A stretch of 64,000 nt of DNA, taken from assembly GCA_963850915.1 (NCBI GenBank), contig CAWKND010000005.1:372001-436000 (forward strand), given 5' to 3'. The DNA comes from CAVTWH01 sp963850915 (GTDB lineage: Bacteria; Actinomycetota; Actinomycetes; Mycobacteriales; Micromonosporaceae). The translations under genes and the position numbers were made by a program. The notes below the pieces were generated by a model. The model was given only the letters and a program-made list of their open reading frames with translations. It was not told the origin of the DNA and made no database searches. Below are positions 49,337-57,576 of this stretch, in pieces (position 1 is the stretch's first letter; each line of letters begins with the position of its first letter).

Positions 49337-49515
49337 CGCCCGGCCGCGCCTGACGGCCAGCCCGCGTCTCACGGCCAGCCGAGTCCGACGGCCGGCCGCG
49401 TTCGACGGCCGGCCGCGTTCGACGGCAAGCCGCGTTCGACGGCAAGCCGCGTTCGACGGCAAGCCGCGCCCGTCCGTGGCAACCTGCGTCTCACGGCCAG
49501 CCGCGTTCGACGACC
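49328..49515 (+). repeat. 17-bp tandem array starting at the SDR stop codon
   Basis: About eleven units of CGCGTTCGACGGCAAGC and variants. Unit 1, CGCGCCTGACGCCCGGC, carries the final codons and TGA stop of the dehydrogenase gene; unit 2 keeps the TGA, later ones read TCG at this point. Three central copies are identical. Confidence 0.9.
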
Positions 49516-49518
49516 AAG

Positions 49519-49546
49519 CCGCACCAGACAAACAATGCCGGTGCGG
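49519..49546. terminator. Hairpin between the convergent fucose and globin operons
   Basis: CCGCACC pairs with GGTGCGG around a 14-base loop, followed by a second short GCCGG inverted repeat. Modest stem; no T-run. Confidence 0.4.
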
Positions 49547-49579
49547 ACCGGCAAAGTGCCGGCAAGGAGGCCCGGCGGG

Positions 49580-50218
49580 CTACTCCTCCTGGGCCTGGCG
49601 GATGCGGTGCAGCTCGTGGGTGAGGCCCATCCGGGCGGCCCGGATCATGTTCTCCGCGCTGTCGATGGCGGCCAGGAAGGTCTGCGCCCAGGCCAGGTGG
49701 CGCTGCAGCTCCTCCAGGTCGGCCCGGTAGTTGGTACCCGCCTCGGTGCGGTACTGCCGGGCCGCCAACTCGGCCGCCAGCTGGGCCTGCTCGTACCCCT
49801 CGCGGAGGATCTCGTCGTGCTGGCCCCGGGCGTGCTCCACCATCGCGCGCGCGTAGTTCTGCGCGTCGGCCACCACCTTGTCGGCCTCCCGCTGTGCCCG
49901 GCTCATCACCTGCACGGCGGATTGGCGTACCTCGACCTCCGCCTGGGCGCCCGGACTCTGCGTCTGTCGGGCGTGCCACTGCCGCATGGCCTCTTTCAGG
50001 CGCGCGTTCTCGTCGCGCAGCGAGGCCTGCTCGCCCAGCGAACCCTCCAGGTCGCTGGCGATCCGGTTGAGCAGCGCGTGTACGTCGTTCTCGTCGTACC
50101 CGCGCCGGCCCAGCGAGGTACGCGTCAACGTCGGCCGGCGTACCTGGTCGGGGCTCAGCGGCCGGGCGCGGGGAGTGCGGGTCGACCAGCCGGTCTCGGA
50201 GTTGGCGTACGTCGTCAT
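49580..50218 (-). CDS. DivIVA-domain coiled-coil protein
   Basis: A 212-residue protein. Residues ~35-75 match the DivIVA lipid-binding region (RTSLGRRGYDENDVHALLNR). The rest is a long coiled coil rich in Ala, Glu, Gln and Arg (LRDENARLKEAMRQWHARQ, AQREADKVVADAQNYARAMV, EHARGQHDEILREGYEQAQL). Actinomycete DivIVA paralogues organise polar growth and the cytoskeleton. Remarkably, its ATG at 50218 overlaps the flavohaemoglobin stop as ATGA, so it is translated with the NO-defence genes. Confidence 0.82.
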   Translation of the reverse strand: MTTYANSETGWSTRTPRARPLSPDQVRRPTLTRTSLGRRGYDENDVHALLNRIASDLEGSLGEQASLRDENARLKEAMRQWHARQTQSPGAQAEVEVRQSAVQVMSRAQREADKVVADAQNYARAMVEHARGQHDEILREGYEQAQLAAELAARQYRTEAGTNYRADLEELQRHLAWAQTFLAAIDSAENMIRAARMGLTHELHRIRQAQEE

Positions 50219-51384
50219 TCCTGCTCCCGGAACTCGGATGGGGACTCGGATCCAGTGGTGGCCGGCGGGTACAGGGCGGTGTGCAGTTCGTCGACGTGTA
50301 CCCGGTGCCGGTCGATTCCGGCACGCTCCAACTGGCGCAGCGTGCCGCGTACCATCTCCGCCGAACCGCACACGTAGATCTCGTGCGCATCCCAGCGCTG
50401 GGCCGCGAGCGCCGCGTCGACCACGGTGCTCTGCCCGGCGGGGCGGGCCGGATCGTCGGAGAGTACCGGCGTCACGACCAGTCCGGGGTAGCTCTGTTCC
50501 AGCTCCCGCAGCGCTTTCAGGTCGTAGAGTTCGCGGCTGCTGCGGGCGCCGACGTAAAGGTGAATGCGGCGGGCGCCGCTCTGCGCGATGACCTGTTCGG
50601 CCAGCGCCCGCATCGGTGCGGCGCCGGTCCCGCCGGCCAGCAGCAGCAGGTCGTCGCCGCGCTCGTCCAGGGTCAGCTCGACGCCGACCGGCGATCCCAG
50701 CCGGAGCACGTCACCGACCTGGATCAGGTGCGCCAGCGCGGCCGAGACCGAGCCACCGGGGACGGCCCGCACGTGCAGTTCGATGGTGCCGTCGGGGCGC
50801 GGCGCGTTGGCCGGCGAGTAGTGCCGCCACAGCGTCGGGCGCAGCGACGTCTCCACGGTGACCGACTGGCCGGGGGCGAAGGGGTAGCGGTAGTCGGTAC
50901 GCAGGGTCAGTACCGTGATGTCGAAGGTGCGCTGTTCCCGGGCGATCACCTCGGCGTTCCACCACGGCGGTGTGAGCTGTGCGGACTCTTCGGCCGCGTC
51001 GCTCATCACCTTGGCCACCACGCCGTAGGCCTGGGTCCACGCCTGGGCCAGCTCGGTGTCCCAACCGTCGCCGAGGAAGTACTCCAGGGTGGACAGCAGT
51101 GCCGCACCGACAAGCGGGTAGTGGTCGGCCTCGACGCCGAACTTGCGGTGGTCGCGGCCGAGCTGCTGCAGCACGGGTACCAGCCGGTCCAGGTCGTCGA
51201 CGTTCGCCACGGTGTACCCGAGTGCGCCCACCAGCTTGTCCCGCTGCGCGGCCATACTCGGCGGGAACATCGCTCGGGTCTCGGGGTGGGCCACGAAAAG
51301 GGTGGAGTAGAAGTGCTGGGGTACCTCGTCGCCGTGCTCGGCGACCGTACCCCAGCTGGACTTCAGCCGCGCCACTTCCAGCAC
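50215..51384 (-). CDS. hmp: Flavohaemoglobin (NO dioxygenase type)
   Basis: A 389-residue protein with an N-terminal globin (LKSSWGTVAEHGDEVPQHFY, distal-site Gln in AAQRDKLVGAL, proximal His in GRDHRKFGVEADHY) and a C-terminal ferredoxin-reductase part: FAD motif RHYSPANAP and NAD motif LLLLAGGTGAAPM, ending YVCGSAEMVRGTLRQLE. It converts NO and O2 to nitrate using NADH. GTG 51384 lies 4 bases after the truncated-haemoglobin stop. Confidence 0.9.
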   Translation of the reverse strand: MLEVARLKSSWGTVAEHGDEVPQHFYSTLFVAHPETRAMFPPSMAAQRDKLVGALGYTVANVDDLDRLVPVLQQLGRDHRKFGVEADHYPLVGAALLSTLEYFLGDGWDTELAQAWTQAYGVVAKVMSDAAEESAQLTPPWWNAEVIAREQRTFDITVLTLRTDYRYPFAPGQSVTVETSLRPTLWRHYSPANAPRPDGTIELHVRAVPGGSVSAALAHLIQVGDVLRLGSPVGVELTLDERGDDLLLLAGGTGAAPMRALAEQVIAQSGARRIHLYVGARSSRELYDLKALRELEQSYPGLVVTPVLSDDPARPAGQSTVVDAALAAQRWDAHEIYVCGSAEMVRGTLRQLERAGIDRHRVHVDELHTALYPPATTGSESPSEFREQE

Positions 51385-51388
51385 TGGA

Positions 51389-51796
51389 CTAGCCGTCCTG
51401 CCCGGTCTCGGGTACCTCGATGATGGTCGGGGCCACCTGGGTCACCACGGCACCGGCGTCGGCGATGATGTCCTCCGGAACGTTGAGTTCCCGCAGGGTC
51501 TGTACCAGGTAGCCGGCGACCTTCTGGTAGTCGCCGGTGGTGATGCCCAGTCCCTGGTGGGCGGCGCCGAGATCCCGGCCGACGTACTTGTCGGGCCCGC
51601 CGAGCACCGTGGTCAGCAGCGCGGCCATGTGGCCCTTCTGCTTGTCGATGTCGGTCGAGTCGAAGAAGTGGGTCAGCGTCGGGTCGGCCAGGATCAGCTC
51701 GTAGAGCCGCTCGACGGCGGCGCGGACAGCCGGCCCGCCGCCGATCCGGTCGAAGTGCGACGGCTTGGCTTCCTCGATCGTCTCGGTATCCGTCAT
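51389..51796 (-). CDS. glbN: Truncated haemoglobin, group I (TrHbN-like)
   Basis: A 135-residue 2-on-2 globin: FDRIGGGPAVRAAVERLYEL at the start, HMAALLTTVLGGPDKYVGR, proximal His in LGAAHQGLGITTGDY. TrHbN binds O2 and NO; in mycobacteria it protects from NO when reduced by a partner, which the adjacent flavohaemoglobin could be. ATG 51796 has AGAGGAGA upstream. First gene of the three-gene unit. Confidence 0.9.
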   Translation of the reverse strand: MTDTETIEEAKPSHFDRIGGGPAVRAAVERLYELILADPTLTHFFDSTDIDKQKGHMAALLTTVLGGPDKYVGRDLGAAHQGLGITTGDYQKVAGYLVQTLRELNVPEDIIADAGAVVTQVAPTIIEVPETGQDG

Positions 51797-52291
51797 GGCA
51801 TCTCCTCTGTCAGCTGTTGCGTCGTCATCTGCTACGTCGCGCCCGGACCAGCGGGGCAGGGCTGCGCGAAGCGGTGGGCGGCGGTGCGGTCTGGGCAGTC
51901 GGGTCGGCGCCGGGTCGAAACTGAAGGTACTTGGGGGTACCGCGCGCTCGCGACCTAGATCGCTGCATAGTTTCCCGGCTCATGGACCCGCCGTCTACCC
52001 GTACCCGGCGTACGGGACTCCTGTCGCGTCCCGGTCTCCCCGGCGGGATCGACCGGAGCTACCCGAAATCCCGCGACCGTCTCGACTCTCCCGGACAGAC
52101 CGTTCGCGCATGACACGACGATCGAAGAGAGTCGGCGGCGATAGACTACCGGCAATGCCATGGCTGTCAATGCCCCGACCTGCCCGCGGATATCCGCATT
52201 TGGCGCCCGGTGAGCCGTGCGCCACGGGCATGACCAGCGATACTCCGGGCGGCCGCCAGCCAAGATGCGCCCGGGTCGGCATACTGGCCTG
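51797..52291. other. Divergent intergenic region, no gene seen
   Basis: About 495 bases between the globin operon and DUF2203 hold several stop-rich or poor-bias frames and no recognised protein. It should contain both promoters; no convincing -35/-10 pair, operator palindrome or RNA was identified. Confidence 0.5.
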
Positions 52292-52651
52292 GTGACCACT
52301 CTTGTTTCGGCCCGCCGGCAATTGGCCGAGCTACTGCCGCGGCTGGGCGACTTTGTGGCGCTGCGGGCCGACCTCGCCGAGCTACGCGCCGATCTGGCCC
52401 GCGGCGGTCCGAGTCCGCTGGGCGGGCTGGCGGAGCTCAAAGGTATGGAGGCCCGGCTGCACGCCGAGCTGGAGCACATCACCGAGACCGGAGTTCAAGT
52501 CAAGGGCTGGGCGCCGCTCCTCCTGGACTACCCGGGCGAGCTGGCCGGCGAGCCGGTGCTCTGGTGCTGGCTGGAAGGGGATGACGACATCGGCTGGTAC
52601 CACCGCCTGGATTGTGGGTTTGCCGGCCGCCGCCCGGCACCGAGCGACTGA
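52292..52651 (+). CDS. DUF2203 family protein
   Basis: A 119-residue protein with the DUF2203 pattern: SARRQLAELLPRLGDFVALR, LAELKGMEARLHAELEHITE, GVQVKGWAPLLLDYPGEL and the C-terminal PVLWCWLEGDDDIGWYHRLD. Function unknown. GTG 52292 is the family start; the longer frame upstream is not conserved in style. Convergent with the FadR-type regulator, with a 10-base gap. Confidence 0.8.
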   Translation: MTTLVSARRQLAELLPRLGDFVALRADLAELRADLARGGPSPLGGLAELKGMEARLHAELEHITETGVQVKGWAPLLLDYPGELAGEPVLWCWLEGDDDIGWYHRLDCGFAGRRPAPSD

Positions 52652-52661
52652 GCGCCGGGGG

Positions 52662-53405
52662 TCAACGAAGCGGCGGGCGCAGGCCGCTGTAGAAGCCGTC
52701 GATGTGTGCCTCGACCCGTTGCGCGGCAAGCTCCCCGTCGCCGGACACGATGGCGTCGTGGATGCCGTGGTGCTCCACCGCGAGCCGGGTAGCGGTGGCT
52801 GGAAAGTCCTGCAGTGACTGGAGAGCGTGCAGCAGGGTCGGGCGCATCGCCACCCGCAGCGCGGTGGTCAACTCGGCCACCAGTACGTTGCCGCTGGCCT
52901 GCGCGATGGTCAGGTGGAACGCGGTGTCCCGGTCGTTGAACTCGGCCACCGTGATGGCCGGATCATCCATCGCCGCGAGGTGCTGCGCCATCGCCGTGTG
53001 GTCGGCCGGGCCGGCGTGACTGGCCGCCAGCCGGGTCGATTCCCGTTCCAGGGCGACCCGGGCGCGTACCACGTCGGCGGTGTCGATGCTGGCGAGCATG
53101 ACGTGCAGCGAGATCAGGTGGGTGAGCGCGTCGCCGGGGACAGCGGACAGGACGGTACCCGCGTCCGGGCCGGAGCCGGTGGCCTGCACGACGGTACCCA
53201 TCGCCTCCAGCACCCGGATCGCCTCGCGCACCGCCGGCCGGCTCACCCCGAGGCTGGCCGCCAGGTCGCGCTCGGCCGGCAGCCGGTCGCCCACCTTCAG
53301 TGCTCCGGTGGCGATCTGCTCCTCGATCCGCTCCAGTACCACCTCGTGGATGCGGCGCCGTGCGGCCCGGGGGTCGCCGGGCGGCGCGGGTACTGGCTGG
53401 CTCAC
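52662..53405 (-). CDS. FadR/LldR-type GntR regulator
   Basis: A 247-residue FCD-GntR regulator: winged helix (IEEQIATGALKVGDRLPAER, DLAASLGVSRPAVREAIRVL) and an FCD ligand domain (VVRARVALERESTRLAASHA, NDRDTAFHLTIAQASGNVLV, HHGIHDAIVSGDGELAAQRV). LldR/GlcC relatives sense lactate or glycolate. It is divergent from the glcD/glcF pair, and two matching operators lie between them, so it most likely controls those genes and itself. Confidence 0.87.
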   Translation of the reverse strand: MSQPVPAPPGDPRAARRRIHEVVLERIEEQIATGALKVGDRLPAERDLAASLGVSRPAVREAIRVLEAMGTVVQATGSGPDAGTVLSAVPGDALTHLISLHVMLASIDTADVVRARVALERESTRLAASHAGPADHTAMAQHLAAMDDPAITVAEFNDRDTAFHLTIAQASGNVLVAELTTALRVAMRPTLLHALQSLQDFPATATRLAVEHHGIHDAIVSGDGELAAQRVEAHIDGFYSGLRPPLR

Positions 53406-53490
53406 GGGCGCCGCTCCTCAGGGGTTGTGACCTGCGCAAATGCCGGCTCGCCGACTGGTTTTCGGGTGGCCGGCGCCGGTTAGCGGGGGA

Positions 53491-53519
53491 TTGCCAACGC
53501 GTTTCGGGCAGCCTATCGT
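53491..53519 (+). promoter_or_regulatory. Promoter of the glcDF pair
   Basis: TTGCCA (53491-53496) and TATCGT (53514-53519) are separated by exactly 17 bases; transcription would start within the operator pair that follows. Confidence 0.6.
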
Positions 53520-53520
53520 A

Positions 53521-53546
53521 TGGTCCGACCACATGTGGTCCGACCA
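53521..53546. promoter_or_regulatory. Tandem FadR-type operators
   Basis: TGGTCCGACCA occurs at 53521-53531 and 53536-53546. Each copy fits the FadR-subfamily consensus TNGTNNNACNA exactly, and together with flanks they form an almost perfect 34-bp dyad (CGTATGG...CCATACG) with one mispaired position. The spacing is 15 bases and the pair directly follows the -10 element. Confidence 0.8.
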
Positions 53547-53564
53547 TACGAACGGGGTTGCGCG

Positions 53565-55022
53565 GTGCCGCTGGGACAGAAGATCGCGGCCGGGTCCGAC
53601 CGGACGGCGGTCCCGTCCGCGCCGCCCGCCAGCCGGTTCGGCGCGGTCGACGCGGGGGTACTCCGCCAGCTGCGCGCGATCGTCGGGGCGAAGTGGGTAC
53701 TCGACGAGCCCGGTGCGGTGGAGCCGTACGCCCGGGACGCCACCGCGCTGTTCCACGCCCGGCCGGACGCCGTTGTGCTGCCGGCCACCGTGGACGAGGT
53801 GGCCGCGGTGCTGAAACTGGCCACCGCCAAGGCGATCCCGGTGACTCCCCGGGGCGCCGGCTCGAACCTGGCGGCGGCGACGGTACCCGAGCACGGCGGC
53901 ATCGTGCTGGCGCTGACCCGGATGGACCGGCTGATCGAGGTGAGCCCGGCCGAGCTGCTCGCCGTGGTGGAGCCCGGCGTCACCACCGCCACCCTCGCCA
54001 ACGCGGCGGCGGCTGCCGGCCTGCTCTACCCGCCGGATCCGGGTAGCCGCACCGTCTCCACGGTCGGTGGGAATGTGGCCACCTGCGCCGGTGGCCTGCG
54101 TGGTCTGAAGTACGGCGTCACCCGCAACTACGTACTGGGCGTGCAGGCGGTACTCCCGACCGGCGAGGTGATCCGTACCGGCGGCCGGCTGTGGAAGGAC
54201 GTTGCCGGGTACGACATCACGCGACTGTTGACCGGCTCCGAAGGTACCCTCGCGGTACTCACCGAGATAACTGTCGGCCTGCTGCCCGCACCCGCCACCT
54301 CGCGTACCGGCGTCGCCTACTTCGACTCGCTCGCCGACGCCGGCAGCGCGGTCTCCCGGATCCTGGAGAGCGGGGTACTCCCGGCCACCCTGGAGTTCCT
54401 GGACCGGCGCTGTGTCAACGCCGTGGAGGACTTCGCGCACCTCGGACTGGACCGCGAGGCGGGCGCACTGCTGCTCTTCGGCGACGACGGGGATGCCGGC
54501 ACAGTCGCCACCAACCTGGAGCGGATGAGCGTGGCGTGCAACGCATCCGGCGCTCGCGCGGTCGACCTCGCCAGTGACGTGGCGCAGTCGGAGGAGCTGC
54601 TCGCCGCCCGGCGCTGCTGCCTTCCCGCGCTGTCCCGGCTCGCCCCGGTCAGCATGCTGGAGGACGTCACGGTACCCCGTCCGCAACTGCCAGCGATGGT
54701 GGCCGCGATCGAGGAGATCGCCGAGCGCAACGGCGTCGTCTGCGCCACCTTCGGCCACGCCGGCGACGGCAACCTGCACCCGACGATCGTCTTCGACCCG
54801 GCCGACGCCGGCGCCCGGGGCCGCGCGGAGTCGGCGTTCGACGAGATTTTCCGTACCGCGCTGCGGATGCGCGGCACGATCACCGGCGAGCACGGGGTCG
54901 GCGCGGCCAAGCGCCCGTGGCTTGCGGCCCGGCTGGGTGAGGATCAGCTGGCTCTGCTGCGCCGGATCAAGGCCGCCTTCGACCCGGCCGGCATCCTCAA
55001 CCCGGGAAAGCTCGGCTCATGA
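53565..55022 (+). CDS. glcD: FAD-linked oxidase, GlcD / D-lactate dehydrogenase type
   Basis: A 485-residue flavoprotein: FAD-binding PCMH domain (VVLPATVDEVAAVLKLATAK, PVTPRGAGSNLAAATVPEHG, PPDPGSRTVSTVGGNVATCA, LLTGSEGTLAVLTEITVGLL) and a C-terminal cap with CATFGHAGDGNLHPTIVFD and TGEHGVGAAKRPWLA. It oxidises glycolate or D-2-hydroxy acids. GTG 53565 is chosen because an upstream ATG (53520) lies within the operator. No GlcE subunit gene is present. Its stop overlaps the glcF start. Confidence 0.88.
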   Translation: MPLGQKIAAGSDRTAVPSAPPASRFGAVDAGVLRQLRAIVGAKWVLDEPGAVEPYARDATALFHARPDAVVLPATVDEVAAVLKLATAKAIPVTPRGAGSNLAAATVPEHGGIVLALTRMDRLIEVSPAELLAVVEPGVTTATLANAAAAAGLLYPPDPGSRTVSTVGGNVATCAGGLRGLKYGVTRNYVLGVQAVLPTGEVIRTGGRLWKDVAGYDITRLLTGSEGTLAVLTEITVGLLPAPATSRTGVAYFDSLADAGSAVSRILESGVLPATLEFLDRRCVNAVEDFAHLGLDREAGALLLFGDDGDAGTVATNLERMSVACNASGARAVDLASDVAQSEELLAARRCCLPALSRLAPVSMLEDVTVPRPQLPAMVAAIEEIAERNGVVCATFGHAGDGNLHPTIVFDPADAGARGRAESAFDEIFRTALRMRGTITGEHGVGAAKRPWLAARLGEDQLALLRRIKAAFDPAGILNPGKLGS

Positions 55023-56398
55023 GCGCGCCGACCGGCCCCGGCGGAGTGTTGGGGACGCTCGCCGCCCAACCCGGGATCTTCGACGCCGCAACGCTTTCCG
55101 CCTGCATCTCGTGTGGCTTCTGCCTGCCGGCCTGCCCGACGTACGCGCTCACCAAGGACGAGCGGTCCAGCCCGCGCGGCCGGATCACACTGATGCGGGC
55201 GCTGCAGGAGGGGCGGCTGGCCGACGACGACCCGACGCTGCGCGAGCAGTCCTCGTTCTGCCTGGGCTGCCGGGCCTGCGAGCCGGTCTGCCCGGCCGGC
55301 GTGCAGTACGGGCAGCTGCTCGAGCAGTGGCGCGATCACCAGTGGCGGGGCCGGCGGGTACCGCTGAAAGCGTTGGTACTGCGGGTCGGGGTACGGCTGC
55401 GGCCACTGCTCGGGCTCGCCGGCCGGCTGCGGCGGGCCGCCGCCACCAGATCGCCGGGCGCCGAAGGACCAAAGCTCAGCGGGCCACAGGACACCGAAGG
55501 GCCGCAGCTCATGCTGGGCTGCGCCGAGCGGGTGCTGTTCCCCGGCGTCTCCCGGGCCGCCCAGCGACTGGTACCCGGACTGCGGGTCCCCGCGAAGCAG
55601 GGCTGCTGCGGCGCCCTGCACGCGCACAACGGGGCGAGTGCCGAGGGCGAGCGGATGGCCCGGGCGTTGGGCGAGGCGCTACCCGGGCAGATCCTCACCA
55701 CCTCCGGTGGCTGCGCCGCACACCTTGTCCACGTGCTCGGCCGCGACCGGGTCACCGAACTCTCCGAACACCTGCACGCCGCCGCCACCGCAACAGCCGC
55801 CGCCACCGCGACGGCTGCCACCGCGACGGCTGCCGCCGCAGCGACCACTGTCACAGCGACCACTGTCACAGCAACGGCCGCGACCGCAGCGACCGCCACC
55901 GCAACGGCCGTGGCGTCGCCGCTGGCGAGAGCGCAGCCAGGACAGCAAGTCACCGTCGCCGGAAGGCGGGCAAGGGTGGCGATCCAGGACTCCTGCCACC
56001 TGCGCAACGGGCTGGGTACCTGGCGGGAACCGCGCGCGCTCGCGGCCACCGTGGCCGACGTCGTGGAGCTGCCGTCCGCGGCGACCTGCTGTGGCGCCGC
56101 CGGAACGTACGCGCTGCTGCGACCGCGCGACTCGCAGGCGGTACTCGATCCCAAACTCGACGAGGTCGAGGCCGCCGGCATCGACTACCTCGTCGTGGTC
56201 AACCCGGGCTGCCAGCGACAGCTGATCGGCGGCCTACGCCGGCGCCGCAGCGGCGTCCGGGTGCTGCACCTGGCCCAACTCCTGGCCCTGGCAGCCACCG
56301 CACCACCCGCACCGGCACCCACCGCACCAGCACCAACCACACCAGCACCAACCGCACCAACCGCACCTTCGGAAACAGCAACCACGCCCCGACCGTAG
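55019..56398 (+). CDS. glcF: GlcF-type iron-sulfur subunit with low-complexity insert
   Basis: A 459-residue protein: two 4Fe-4S motifs (CISCGFCLPACPTYAL and CLGCRACEPVCPAGVQ) and two CCG domains (KQGCCGALHAHNGAS...; SAATCCGAAGTYALLRPRDS). It passes electrons from GlcD. Two oddities: a ~45-residue Ala/Thr run (AAATATAAATATAATATAA onward) inserted before the second CCG domain, and a Pro/Ala/Thr tail, both encoded by short tandem repeats. ATG 55019 overlaps the glcD stop (ATGA). Confidence 0.88.
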   Translation: MSAPTGPGGVLGTLAAQPGIFDAATLSACISCGFCLPACPTYALTKDERSSPRGRITLMRALQEGRLADDDPTLREQSSFCLGCRACEPVCPAGVQYGQLLEQWRDHQWRGRRVPLKALVLRVGVRLRPLLGLAGRLRRAAATRSPGAEGPKLSGPQDTEGPQLMLGCAERVLFPGVSRAAQRLVPGLRVPAKQGCCGALHAHNGASAEGERMARALGEALPGQILTTSGGCAAHLVHVLGRDRVTELSEHLHAAATATAAATATAATATAAAAATTVTATTVTATAATAATATATAVASPLARAQPGQQVTVAGRRARVAIQDSCHLRNGLGTWREPRALAATVADVVELPSAATCCGAAGTYALLRPRDSQAVLDPKLDEVEAAGIDYLVVVNPGCQRQLIGGLRRRRSGVRVLHLAQLLALAATAPPAPAPTAPAPTTPAPTAPTAPSETATTPRP

Positions 56399-56407
56399 GA
56401 GAAACCC

Positions 56408-57016
56408 ATGGATCCGGCCAAGACCGCTGTCGTCCTGATCGAGTACCAGAACGACTTCACCACCGAGAACGGGGTACTGCACGGAGCCGTCGAGGGCACC
56501 ATGAGCAGTACCGACATGATCAAGAACACCTGTGCCGTGGTCGACGCGGCGCGGGCAGCGGGCGCCACCATCGTGCACTCGCCGATCCAGTTCGTCGCCG
56601 GCTACAACGAGATCACCAGCCACCCCTACGGCATCCTCAAGGGAGTGGTGGACACCAACGCCTTCGTGAAGGGCAGTTGGGGAGCGGCGATCGTCGACGA
56701 CCTGACCCCGGCCGCGGACGACATCGTGCTGGAGGGCAAGCGCGGGCTGGACGCCTTCGCCAGCACCAATCTCGACTTCATCCTGCGGAGCAAGGGCATC
56801 GAAACCGTTGTACTGAGCGGCTTCCTGACCAACTGCTGCGTGGAGTCGACGATGCGCTCGGCCTACGAGAAGGGCTTCGAGGTGATCACGCTGACCGACT
56901 GTGTCGCGGCCACCAGCCAGGAGGAGCACGACAACGCCATCAAGTACGACTACCCGATGTTCTCCAAGCCGATGACCGGCGGCGAGTTCACCGCGACGCT
57001 GGATGGCGCCGAGTAG
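56408..57016 (+). CDS. Isochorismatase-family cysteine hydrolase
   Basis: A 202-residue hydrolase with the catalytic triad of the family: Asp in IEYQNDFTT, Lys in LEGKRGLDAF and Cys in FLTNCCVESTMR. Substrates range from isochorismate to nicotinamide-like amides; none can be assigned. It follows glcF by 9 bases with TAGGAG upstream and is likely in the same operon. Confidence 0.85.
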   Translation: MDPAKTAVVLIEYQNDFTTENGVLHGAVEGTMSSTDMIKNTCAVVDAARAAGATIVHSPIQFVAGYNEITSHPYGILKGVVDTNAFVKGSWGAAIVDDLTPAADDIVLEGKRGLDAFASTNLDFILRSKGIETVVLSGFLTNCCVESTMRSAYEKGFEVITLTDCVAATSQEEHDNAIKYDYPMFSKPMTGGEFTATLDGAE

Positions 57017-57070
57017 TCCCGGGGCGTGGCCCGGCTCGGCGGAGTCCGCGAAGCCGCCGGGCCGGACCGC

Positions 57071-57493
57071 TCACGGATGCAGCCGGGCACCCTTGACGAT
57101 CCGGTCGACCGCGTTCTTCGGGGCGTGTACCGCCAGGCCGACCAGGTCCAGCTTCTCCCCGGGTACGCCCCGCACCGCTGCCCGGTTGTCCCGGTCGTTG
57201 CCGGTACCGAAGAGTTCCCGGGTGAAGACAGCCACCCGCACGCCACGCAGCAGTGCCCGCGCGTGGGCGGAGCGCAGCACGGCGCCGGTACCCTCGAAGA
57301 TCATCACGGGTTGGCCGAACATCGGCAGGTACTCGTTGTCGTCGGCGTCCCGGTAGACGTCGCCGATCAGCTCCGGTCGGGCGGCGGCCAGCGCGCTGGT
57401 GAGGAACGCGGTGGCGTTCAACGCCTGCCAGGTGGGCAGCTCCTCGCTGAGCAGTACGGCGATCTTGGTGTCGAAGTGCATCGGCTCGCTCAC
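57071..57493 (-). CDS. DUF2000 family protein
   Basis: A 140-residue protein of the DUF2000 type (DTKIAVLLSEELPTWQALNA, AFLTSALAAARPELIGDVYR, GQPVMIFEG, GLAVHAPKNAVDRIVKGARL). Cytoplasmic, function unknown. Start at GTG 57493 or ATG 57481; longer frame upstream is unsupported. Divergent from the AraC regulator. Confidence 0.8.
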   Translation of the reverse strand: MSEPMHFDTKIAVLLSEELPTWQALNATAFLTSALAAARPELIGDVYRDADDNEYLPMFGQPVMIFEGTGAVLRSAHARALLRGVRVAVFTRELFGTGNDRDNRAAVRGVPGEKLDLVGLAVHAPKNAVDRIVKGARLHP

Positions 57494-57576
57494 CCGCCCA
57501 GCCTGGCGCCCGCCGGGCCGCCCGTCTTGTACGTTCCTCACCCGGCACAGGCGCCACGGCGGCGTACCGTCGGAGC

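Noticed and set aside
49328..49515. CRISPR or integron-like array
   Set aside because: Continuous 17-bp tandem units without unique spacers; it begins in a stop codon.
53520..53564. ATG at 53520 as the glcD start
   Set aside because: It lies inside the -10 and operator region; GTG 53565 begins family-like sequence and leaves the regulatory site intact.
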